NCBI GenBank assembly: GCA_934591705.1
Contig: CAKTPM010000033.1
Coordinates: 1 to 6,371, forward strand
Origin: an uncultured Oscillospiraceae bacterium
GTDB taxonomy: Bacteria > Bacillota > Clostridia > Oscillospirales > Oscillospiraceae
Reading direction: 5' to 3'
DNA: 6,371 bases
Shown here: one piece after another, positions 1 through 4,695 of the stretch
Position numbering within the stretch: the first letter of the stretch is position 1
Layout of the letters: every line of letters starts with the position of its first letter
Position numbers and translations under genes: made by a program
Notes under the pieces: generated by a model
What the model was told of the DNA's origin: nothing
The model's input: only the letters and a program-made list of their open reading frames with translations
Database searches by the model: none

Positions 1-74
1 ATGGCGCCCAGCACCATGGCGCCCAGCATGATGCCCAGGAAAATATAATTCTTGACAACTGCTTTCTTTTCCAT
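1..74 (-). CDS. Probable membrane transporter, N-terminal fragment
   Basis: Only the first 24 codons are inside the window; the gene continues past the left edge. The peptide starts MEKKAVVKNYIF and goes straight into a hydrophobic, glycine- and alanine-rich stretch (LGIMLGAMVLGA). This is the pattern of a short positively charged cytoplasmic tail followed by a first membrane helix. The ATG at 74-72 is preceded by a good ribosome binding site (AGGAG, complement of 83-87, 8 nt away). The pattern 'basic residues, KNY, then a glycine-rich helix' recalls dicarboxylate/amino acid:cation symporters, but 24 residues cannot settle the family. It lies 119 nt downstream of the epimerase gene on the same strand, so the two may be co-transcribed. 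Amino-acid uptake would suit the lysine-fermentation neighbourhood, but that is inference. Confidence 0.6.
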   Translation of the reverse strand, partial: MEKKAVVKNYIFLGIMLGAMVLGA

Positions 75-82
75 TTGTTTTT

Positions 83-87
83 CTCCT
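83..87 (-). promoter_or_regulatory. Ribosome binding site of the probable transporter gene
   Basis: On the minus strand the bases read AGGAG, 8 nt ahead of the ATG at 74. This strong Shine-Dalgarno match is the main support for calling a gene at the very edge of the window. Confidence 0.75.
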
Positions 88-115
88 CATTCTATTTTTT
101 GGTTGATTTGCGTGT

Positions 116-129
116 GCCGCCGCAGCGGC
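116..129 (-). other. Small stable hairpin between epimerase and transporter genes
   Basis: Arms GCCGC (116-120) and GCGGC (125-129) pair perfectly around a 4-base loop. Read as minus-strand RNA the loop is UGCG closed by C-G, an unusually stable UNCG-type tetraloop. It lies in the 119-nt leader between the epimerase stop and the transporter start. No T-run follows it, so it is not a standard intrinsic terminator. It may be a processing or stability element, or chance. Confidence 0.4.
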
Positions 130-151
130 TGTACCAAGGGGAGCGCGGATT

Positions 152-174
152 ATGTGAAGCGTTGCCGCTTACAT
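152..174 (-). other. Nine-base-pair hairpin between epimerase and transporter genes
   Basis: ATGTGAAGCG (152-161) pairs with CGCTTACAT (166-174) with one bulged base, giving a 9-bp stem and a 4-base loop. On the minus-strand RNA the loop is GCAA, a GNRA tetraloop. It begins about 20 nt after the epimerase stop codon and has no U-tract behind it. It may protect the 3' end of the epimerase message or partly separate expression of the epimerase from that of the transporter. No conserved riboswitch structure was recognised here. Confidence 0.45.
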
Positions 175-193
175 ACATGGAGGTGATAGGTGC

Positions 194-1036
194 TTAATAC
201 CGGGGCAGATCCTCGTCGGTAATCTCACCCTTGCAAACGATGTTGGTGGGCCCGGTGAGATAGAGGTTGGTGACCTTGTCCCCCTCCCGCTCCACATCGA
301 TGATGAGCTGCCCGCCGGTCATATCGACCTTCACATTCCGGCCGCTGACCTTACCCTGCAGGGTCAGCACCGTCACCACAGAGCCGGTACCGGTGCCGCA
401 GGCGTAGGTGAAATCCTCCACCCCCCGCTCGTAGGTCCGCTCATACACATGGTCGGGGCCGATGATCTCATAGAAGTTCACATTGGCGCCCTTGGGGAAG
501 TCAGGATAATAGCGGAGCTTACGGCCCAGGTCGAAGAGGGAGCGGGTATCGTACTCCTTGAGGTTTTCCATGGGCACCGCCGCGTGGGGGATGCCGGGAT
601 CGCCCAGCTCCACATAGGCACAGTCGTAGGTGACGCCGTCCACGGCGGCCTTGCCGTCCAGACGCATATGGCAGGGATCGTTGAGCCGCACCCGGTAGAG
701 CCGCTCGTCCACCCGCCAGCCGGTGACCATGCCGGCGGTGGTCTCCACCTTCTGCACCTCCCCCGCCAGGCCGTTTTCATAGCCATAGCGGCAGATGCAC
801 CGGGCGCCGTTGCCGCACATCTCGCCCACGGACCCGTCGGAGTTGAAGAAGAGCATCTTATAGTCGCCGCCGTAGGTGGGCTTTTCCACCACCATAAACC
901 CATCGGCGCCGATGGACATGTGCCGCTCACAGAGAACCGGAACGATCTCCGGCCACTTGTCGTTGGGCACCCGGCCATCGCGGTTATCCACCACAATGAA
1001 GTCATTGCCCGCGCCGTTCATTTTCCAAAAGTGCAT
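194..1036 (-). CDS. dapF: Diaminopimelate epimerase family protein (DapF-like)
   Basis: This is a complete 280-residue protein, the usual length for the family. DapF interconverts LL- and meso-diaminopimelate in the cytoplasm, using two cysteines as acid and base without a cofactor; meso-DAP feeds peptidoglycan and lysine synthesis. Visible hallmarks are the N-terminal KMNGAGNDF (about residues 5-13), the first catalytic cysteine in MCGNGARC (Cys74), the second in ACGTGTGS (Cys213), and YERG (202-205), which carries the Glu-Arg pair of the substrate pocket. The start at 1036 was chosen because an AAGGGAG ribosome site lies 7 nt upstream and because family homology begins exactly there. The same frame stays open further upstream but would run into the regulator gene. 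The usual GNPH pocket motif is replaced by GDPGIPH (145-151), an Asn-to-Asp change with two extra residues. With transporter and lysine-fermentation neighbours, a racemase for another amino acid such as lysine is possible. Family assignment is firm; exact substrate is not. Confidence 0.93.
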   Translation of the reverse strand: MHFWKMNGAGNDFIVVDNRDGRVPNDKWPEIVPVLCERHMSIGADGFMVVEKPTYGGDYKMLFFNSDGSVGEMCGNGARCICRYGYENGLAGEVQKVETTAGMVTGWRVDERLYRVRLNDPCHMRLDGKAAVDGVTYDCAYVELGDPGIPHAAVPMENLKEYDTRSLFDLGRKLRYYPDFPKGANVNFYEIIGPDHVYERTYERGVEDFTYACGTGTGSVVTVLTLQGKVSGRNVKVDMTGGQLIIDVEREGDKVTNLYLTGPTNIVCKGEITDEDLPRY

Positions 1037-1043
1037 GGTGCTT

Positions 1044-1050
1044 CTCCCTT
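1044..1050 (-). promoter_or_regulatory. Ribosome binding site deciding the DapF-like start
   Basis: The minus strand reads AAGGGAG, 7 nt before the ATG at 1036. This fixes the start at the family N-terminus and rules out the in-frame upstream extension. Confidence 0.8.
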
Positions 1051-1091
1051 CTATACAAACCGAACTCACATGTTGTTTGTTTCTTGAGGCG

Positions 1092-1120
1092 ATTTTACCA
1101 GCCCCTTTCCTTTTTGTCAA
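1092..1120 (-). promoter_or_regulatory. Strong sigma-70-type promoter for the DapF-like gene
   Basis: On the minus strand, a perfect -35 box TTGACA (complement of 1115-1120) is separated by exactly 17 nt from the -10 box TAAAAT (complement of 1092-1097). The -10 box is preceded by TGG, giving an extended -10. Transcription should start near 1085, leaving a leader of about 49 nt. A second TTGACA lies 11 nt further upstream (1126-1131), forming a direct repeat TTTGACAA. No sigma-54 (GG-N10-GC) element was seen here. Confidence 0.85.
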
Positions 1121-1153
1121 ATTCTTGTCAAAATCCTGATTTCCGGATTTTTT

Positions 1154-1169
1154 GTCCGAATTTTCGGAC
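1154..1169. promoter_or_regulatory. 16-bp palindrome, candidate operator between divergent promoters
   Basis: GTCCGAA (1154-1160) and TTCGGAC (1163-1169) are perfect inverted repeats around a 2-base centre. The site lies between the minus-strand epimerase promoter and the plus-strand regulator promoter, just upstream of the latter's -35 box. A related TCCGGA half-site occurs at 1142-1147. Fis-type helix-turn-helix regulators bind such dyads as dimers, so autoregulation and control of the epimerase by the adjacent regulator are plausible. Binding itself is inferred. Confidence 0.6.
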
Positions 1170-1176
1170 TTTTCTC

Positions 1177-1205
1177 TTGCAGACCCCTGGCCGGCGGTGT
1201 ATACT
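1177..1205 (+). promoter_or_regulatory. Sigma-70-type promoter of the PAS/AAA+ regulator gene
   Basis: TTGCAG (1177-1182) and TATACT (1200-1205) are separated by the optimal 17 nt. The predicted transcription start is near 1212, giving a short leader of roughly 27 nt before the ATG at 1239. It diverges from the epimerase promoter about 57 nt away (-35 to -35), with the palindrome in between. Confidence 0.7.
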
Positions 1206-1228
1206 GGCAGCAGGAATACTGCACCTAC

Positions 1229-1233
1229 GGAGG
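1229..1233 (+). promoter_or_regulatory. Ribosome binding site deciding the regulator start
   Basis: GGAGG ends 5 nt before the ATG at 1239. This supports that start over the in-frame TTG at 1152, which lies inside the operator and promoter region and upstream of the predicted transcription start. Confidence 0.75.
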
Positions 1234-1238
1234 ATGCT

Positions 1239-2981
1239 ATGGACATTCTGCAAAATCTGCTGGACACCTCTTCCCACGCCATCTTTACCATGGACAGGCA
1301 GGGCACCGTGACCCACATCAACCGCCAGGCCAAGGAGCGCTTCGGCCTTTTCAACCACAGCCGGGACTCTCATCCCGCCGGACGCCTGCAGCCCGGGGAT
1401 ATGGTGATCTTAGCCACCACCGCCATGGGCATGGACGATGGCGGCCTCACCCCGGAGGATCTGCGGTGCATCGGCATCCGGGATACCAAGCTGCGCCGGG
1501 GGGATATGCTGGCGGCCATCGGCGTCTATATGGAGGAGGGAGTAAAGCCAATCTACAAGCACCTGCGCGCCGGCAGCGGCGATGCCCTGCAGCTCTCCGC
1601 CACCTTCCAGGGGGTACCCATCTCCATCACCATTGAGAACAAGGAGGTTGTGGTGGAGGTACGGGGCAAGTCCTACGGCATCACCTACTTCATGTACATC
1701 GGGCAGATGGTGGTGCTGGATCGCTATACCCGGCGGGTAAAATTCTGGGAGGAGAAGGGCTACAGCGCCCGGAAGGAGGGCATCGGCGACCTGCTGCGGC
1801 GGGGCAGCTTCATCGCCAAGAGCTTCGACACGGAGATCGTGGTGGTGGGCTACCACTTCCGGGAATTCTTCGAGGGTGAAAAATTCGAGGCCCACCTCCG
1901 GGACATCCTCACCGGCCGCATCGCCGCCCATGAGGATCAGGAATACGACATCAACGGCTATGCCCTGTCCGCCTCCCTGCTGCCCATTACCGGCGAAGGG
2001 GGCGCGGTGGAGGGCGTCATCGTGAAGTTCCGCAGCATTGCGGACATCCGCGTCACCATCATGGAGCGCAACGAGGCCATCCGCTCCGCCGAGCGGCGCT
2101 ACCGGGAGTCGGAGCGCACCGTCTCCGGCGAGGATCCCTTCGGCGGCCTTCTGGGCAACGGGCCCATGATGGCCAATGTGCGGCAATATGCCCGGAAGCT
2201 GGCGCAGATGGACTGCCCGGTGCTCATCTGTGGAGAGAGCGGCACCGGCAAGCGGCGGGTGGCGCTGGCCATCACCCAGCTGCAGAAGCGCGGCGGCCCC
2301 GTGGAGGTCCTGGACTGTGCGGCGCTCCCGCCGGAGAAGCTCGCCCTCGCCCTTACCGGGGAAGGCGGTGCCATGGCCCGGGCCCGGGACGGCACCCTGG
2401 TGCTGCGGGGCATCGCCCGCATGCCCATGGAGCTGCAGTATCAGCTCCTGGAGTCCCTGCGGGAGGAAAATCCCGGCAATGTGCGGCTCATCGCCATCAC
2501 CTCCGTGGATCTGAAGGCGGAGATAGCCGCCGGCCGCTTCCTGCCGGATCTCTACTACCGGCTCAGCGCCTTCTGTGTGGAGCTCTCCCCCCTGCGGGCC
2601 TGCCGGGAGGATATTCCCCTCCTGGCCAATGACCTGCTGGACAAGCTGCGCCTGAAATACGCCGCCCCCGAGCGAGTGCTCTCCGGGGAGGCCATGGGGA
2701 TGCTGATGTCCTACGACTGGCCGGGCAATGTGCAGGAGCTGGAAAATGTGCTGGAAAGCGCCGTGGCCCTGGCAGACGGCGACATCATCTACCCCGAGCA
2801 CATCCACCTGCAGACCATCCCCGTGCGCCACACCCTCCGGGAGCAGCTCCGGGAAACGGAAAAGCGCATCATCCGCCAGACCCTGGCCCAGTGCGGCGGC
2901 GACCGGAAAACCGCCATGGAGCAGCTGGGGGTCTCCCGGTCCGTATTCTACGACAAGCTCAAGGAATACAATATCAAGTGA
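1239..2981 (+). CDS. PAS / AAA+ / Fis-type regulator with degenerate sigma-54 activator domain
   Basis: A 580-residue cytoplasmic transcription regulator with the layout of sigma-54 enhancer-binding proteins. Residues 10-37 look like the start of a PAS sensor fold (AIFTMDRQGTVTHINRQA). Residues about 40-235 are an insert I cannot assign to a family. A second PAS-like strand region lies near 240-275 (YALSASLLPITGEGG), followed by a charged linker to about 305. The AAA+ domain (about 310-525) has an intact Walker A GESGTGK (332-338). However, Walker B, normally GTLFLDE, reads GTLVLRG (385-391), and the GAFTGA sigma-54 contact loop is absent with the region shortened. The usual FRED is FLPD (434-437), and GNVREL is GNVQEL (496-501). 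The last 48 residues carry an intact Fis-type helix-turn-helix. Like GAFTGA-less members such as TyrR, it probably acts on sigma-70 promoters, as repressor or activator, perhaps with nucleotide or ligand binding but little ATP hydrolysis. Its position next to the lysine genes suggests it controls them or the divergent epimerase; the ligand is unknown. Confidence 0.9.
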   Translation: MDILQNLLDTSSHAIFTMDRQGTVTHINRQAKERFGLFNHSRDSHPAGRLQPGDMVILATTAMGMDDGGLTPEDLRCIGIRDTKLRRGDMLAAIGVYMEEGVKPIYKHLRAGSGDALQLSATFQGVPISITIENKEVVVEVRGKSYGITYFMYIGQMVVLDRYTRRVKFWEEKGYSARKEGIGDLLRRGSFIAKSFDTEIVVVGYHFREFFEGEKFEAHLRDILTGRIAAHEDQEYDINGYALSASLLPITGEGGAVEGVIVKFRSIADIRVTIMERNEAIRSAERRYRESERTVSGEDPFGGLLGNGPMMANVRQYARKLAQMDCPVLICGESGTGKRRVALAITQLQKRGGPVEVLDCAALPPEKLALALTGEGGAMARARDGTLVLRGIARMPMELQYQLLESLREENPGNVRLIAITSVDLKAEIAAGRFLPDLYYRLSAFCVELSPLRACREDIPLLANDLLDKLRLKYAAPERVLSGEAMGMLMSYDWPGNVQELENVLESAVALADGDIIYPEHIHLQTIPVRHTLREQLRETEKRIIRQTLAQCGGDRKTAMEQLGVSRSVFYDKLKEYNIK

Positions 2982-3043
2982 CCGCCCCAACCGGCGGGCA
3001 CGCGCCAAGCTGTCTGTTCTCCGGATAAATCCTCCGCAGACAA

Positions 3044-3073
3044 AAAAACGCCGTCCTTTCGGACGGCGTTTTT
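3044..3073. terminator. Bidirectional intrinsic terminator between convergent genes
   Basis: Arms AAAAACGCCGTCC (3044-3056) and GGACGGCGTTTTT (3061-3073) form a perfect 13-bp hairpin with a 4-base loop. Its GC-rich core is flanked by an A-run on one side and a T-run on the other, so it works in both directions. It ends the regulator transcript (stop at 2981) on the plus strand and the CoA-transferase transcript (stop at 3084, only 10 nt away) on the minus strand. The minus-strand loop is GAAA. Confidence 0.95.
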
Positions 3074-3083
3074 ATGGGCTTTT

Positions 3084-3752
3084 TTAGATCATGCTCTTGA
3101 GGTCCTCGGACACGGTGATGGGGGCAGCGGTAGCGGCCTTCACCTGATCCACGGTGAACTCGGGGTTGATCTCAGTCATCACAAGACCCTTGCCGGGGAC
3201 GACCTCCAGGACGCACATCTCGGTGATGATCTTGTTGACGCAGTGGGAAGCGGTCAGGGGCAGACGGCACTTCTCAAAGATCTTGGGGTTGCCCTTGGCA
3301 GTGTGCTCCATGCAGATGATGCAGTGCTTGGCACCCACGCACAGGTCCATAGCGCCGCCCATGCCGGGCATCTTCTTGCCGGGGATGATCCAGTTGGCCA
3401 GGTTGCCCTCCTGGTCCACCTCCAGGGCACCCAGGAAGCAGGCGTCCACATGGCCGCCGCGGATCAGGCCGAAGTTGGTGGCGGAATCGATGAAGCCGCC
3501 GCCATAGGCCACGGAGGCAACGCCGCCGCCGGCATCGATGACATGATAGGGATCGTAGTTGGCGTCGCCCTCCTTGGGAGTGGCGCCGGCGGAAACGATA
3601 CCCAGCTCAGCGTGGATGACCAGCTCCACGCCCTCGGGCAGATAGGAAGGGATCATGGTGGGAAGGCCGATGCCCAGGTTGACGACATCGCCGTTCTTCA
3701 GTTCTTTCGCGCAGCGCTTGGCAATAAAGCCCTTGATCTCAGACTTTTCCAT
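3084..3752 (-). CDS. atoA: 3-oxoacid / butyrate-acetoacetate CoA-transferase, subunit B
   Basis: This 222-residue beta subunit of a class I CoA-transferase is full length for the family. It carries the catalytic glutamate, which forms a covalent glutamyl-CoA intermediate. Visible motifs are VNLGIGLPT (24-32), the active-site segment HAELGIVSAG (Glu49), LIRGGHVDA, and GKKMPGMGGAMDL. In lysine fermentation the enzyme moves CoA from butyryl-CoA to acetoacetate, releasing butyrate. The start codon overlaps the stop of subunit A by one base (TAATG), which indicates translational coupling and a 1:1 complex; an AAGGAG ribosome site lies within the end of the A gene. The usual SENG at the active site is AELG here: the glutamate is kept, the following Asn is Leu. 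Substrate choice within the family (acetoacetate, propionate or another acid) cannot be read from the sequence; the context favours the butyrate/acetoacetate pair. Confidence 0.93.
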   Translation of the reverse strand: MEKSEIKGFIAKRCAKELKNGDVVNLGIGLPTMIPSYLPEGVELVIHAELGIVSAGATPKEGDANYDPYHVIDAGGGVASVAYGGGFIDSATNFGLIRGGHVDACFLGALEVDQEGNLANWIIPGKKMPGMGGAMDLCVGAKHCIICMEHTAKGNPKIFEKCRLPLTASHCVNKIITEMCVLEVVPGKGLVMTEINPEFTVDQVKAATAAPITVSEDLKSMI

Positions 3753-4444
3753 TACTTTCTGTCTCCTTCCACGATGTAATCAACGCACATACCGTAGGTA
3801 TGGATGTTCTCGGGCTCGATGTCGCCCACGGGGACGATGTACTCGCACTCGGCGATAACGGTGTCGGCGGCGGTGGCCATGACGGTATTGAAGTTGCGCA
3901 TGGTGCCCTTGTACCAGCAGTTGCCGAACTCGTCGCACTTATAGGTGCCCAGCAGAGCGAAGTCTGCGTGGATGGGCTTCATCTTCAGATAGGCACGGCC
4001 GTCGATGACCTCCTTGCCCATGCAGAAGGGGCTCTCCTCGATGAGGGTGTCAACGCCCACGGGGGTGAGCACACCGCCCAGGCCGGCGCCGCCGGCGCGG
4101 ATGCACTCCGCCAGGGTGCCCTGGGGCAGCAGATTGACCTCCAGCGTGCCCTCGGTGTTCTGCTGGCCCACCTCGGGGGTCATGCCCACATGGGTGGCGA
4201 TGACGCGCTTGACCTGATGGTTGTGGATCAGCTCGGCGATGCCGAAGAACTCCTCGCCCATGGGACCCACAGCGCGGCCCATATCGTTGGCGATGAGAGT
4301 CAGGTTCTTGGTACCCAGCTTCACCAGCTCCTTGACGATCGCACGGGCCTGACCGCAGGCCAGGAAGCCGCCGCACATGATAGTGGCGCCTTCGGGGATC
4401 ATCTTTGCTGCCTCAGCGGCAGTCAACACAGGTTTCTTTGCCAT
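3752..4444 (-). CDS. atoD: 3-oxoacid / butyrate-acetoacetate CoA-transferase, subunit A
   Basis: This 230-residue alpha subunit is the CoA-binding partner of the downstream B subunit. Typical family segments are visible: MCGGFLACGQARAIVKEL near the N-terminus, LTLIANDMG, the QVKRVIATHVGMTPE segment, and LPQGTLAECIRAGGAGLGGVLTPVGVDT. The start at 4444 (MAKKPVLTAAEAAK) was chosen because AAGGAGGA lies 6 nt upstream and family similarity begins there; an in-frame ATG ten codons earlier lacks such a site. It is the first gene of a two-gene unit with subunit B, with its own candidate promoter in the preceding gap. The pair serves the last step of lysine-to-butyrate fermentation, though the same enzymes also occur in butyrate pathways that start from sugars. 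Confidence 0.93.
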   Translation of the reverse strand: MAKKPVLTAAEAAKMIPEGATIMCGGFLACGQARAIVKELVKLGTKNLTLIANDMGRAVGPMGEEFFGIAELIHNHQVKRVIATHVGMTPEVGQQNTEGTLEVNLLPQGTLAECIRAGGAGLGGVLTPVGVDTLIEESPFCMGKEVIDGRAYLKMKPIHADFALLGTYKCDEFGNCWYKGTMRNFNTVMATAADTVIAECEYIVPVGDIEPENIHTYGMCVDYIVEGDRK

Positions 4445-4450
4445 TTCTGT

Positions 4451-4458
4451 TCCTCCTT
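4451..4458 (-). promoter_or_regulatory. Ribosome binding site deciding the subunit A start
   Basis: The minus strand reads AAGGAGGA, 6 nt before the ATG at 4444. This near-perfect anti-16S match rules out the in-frame ATGs further upstream. Confidence 0.85.
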
Positions 4459-4472
4459 GTAATATCATCCTC

Positions 4473-4503
4473 AAAAAATAGTAATACGATATCGCTATTT
4501 TTT
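4473..4503. repeat. AT-rich inverted repeat in the CoA-transferase leader
   Basis: AAAAAATAG (4473-4481) and CTATTTTTT (4495-4503) are a 9-bp perfect inverted repeat around a 13-base centre that itself contains the palindrome CGATATCG (4487-4494). It lies just downstream of the predicted promoter, between the transcription start and the ribosome site of subunit A. It could be an operator or a leader hairpin. The minus-strand T-run that follows the CTA arm makes a weak attenuator conceivable, but the stem is AT-rich. Confidence 0.4.
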
Positions 4504-4513
4504 TAACACGGAT

Positions 4514-4542
4514 ATAGTAGCACTTTCAAGCCGAAAATGCAA
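4514..4542 (-). promoter_or_regulatory. Candidate promoter for the CoA-transferase genes
   Basis: On the minus strand TTGCAT (complement of 4537-4542) and TACTAT (complement of 4514-4519) are 17 nt apart. The -10 box is preceded by TGC, an extended -10 arrangement that offsets the weak -35 box. An overlapping alternative uses TTGAAA with a TAAAAA box 18 nt further on. Either would start transcription within the 251-base gap, so the CoA-transferase genes can be expressed separately from kamDE. Confidence 0.5.
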
Positions 4543-4628
4543 GTGCGCAGAAGATAGCTTTCTGGGGATTGTTGCGTCTTTTCCGCAAAATCGGCAAATT
4601 GCATAATTCCGGGCAGGGTTTTTCGTCA

Positions 4629-4668
4629 CAACATTAAACGGCCATGTCGCCACGGCCGTTTAATGTTG
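4629..4668 (-). terminator. Long hairpin after kamE, probable 3' end of the kam transcript
   Basis: CAACATTAAACGGCC (4629-4643) pairs perfectly with GGCCGTTTAATGTTG (4654-4668): a 15-bp stem with a 10-base loop that can partly pair inside. It begins 27 nt after the kamE stop codon. On the minus strand it is followed by TGACGAAAAACC, with no T-run, so it is not a textbook intrinsic terminator. It may be a terminator that works without a strong U-tract, or a message-stabilising or processing element. Confidence 0.6.
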
Positions 4669-4695
4669 GGTACATTTTACGGGGCGGATGCCGGC

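Noticed and set aside
1..38. Direct repeat of ATGGCGCCCAGCA at the left edge
   Set aside because: It lies in the coding sequence of a hydrophobic helix (repeated LGAM residues with the same codons) and is explained by protein composition.
75..193. Lysine riboswitch ahead of the probable transporter
   Set aside because: The gap is only 119 nt, shorter than the known aptamer with its expression platform, and its conserved elements were not recognised.
449..1087. 212-codon plus-strand open frame opposite the epimerase gene
   Set aside because: It is a shadow of the DapF-like gene, with a His/Ala/Gly-rich translation and no motif.
1152..1238. Upstream TTG start of the regulator
   Set aside because: It lies upstream of the predicted transcription start and within the operator region. 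The ATG at 1239 has a GGAGG site, and the PAS-like sequence begins there.
1037..1354. N-terminal extension of the DapF-like protein back to 1354
   Set aside because: The extension crosses the gene's own promoter and the start of the regulator. The family N-terminus and a good ribosome site place the start at 1036.
1410..3008. Long open frame (532 codons) on the minus strand opposite the regulator
   Set aside because: It lies fully antisense to a well-supported regulator with recognisable domains. The translation is low-complexity and rich in His, Gly and Ala, without family motifs, which is typical of a GC-rich shadow frame.
4445..4628. Sigma-54 (GG-N10-GC) promoter upstream of the CoA-transferase genes
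   Set aside because: The nearest GG...GC pairs have the wrong spacing (9 or 13 nt) and lack the TGGCAC and TTGC consensus; sigma-70-type boxes fit better.
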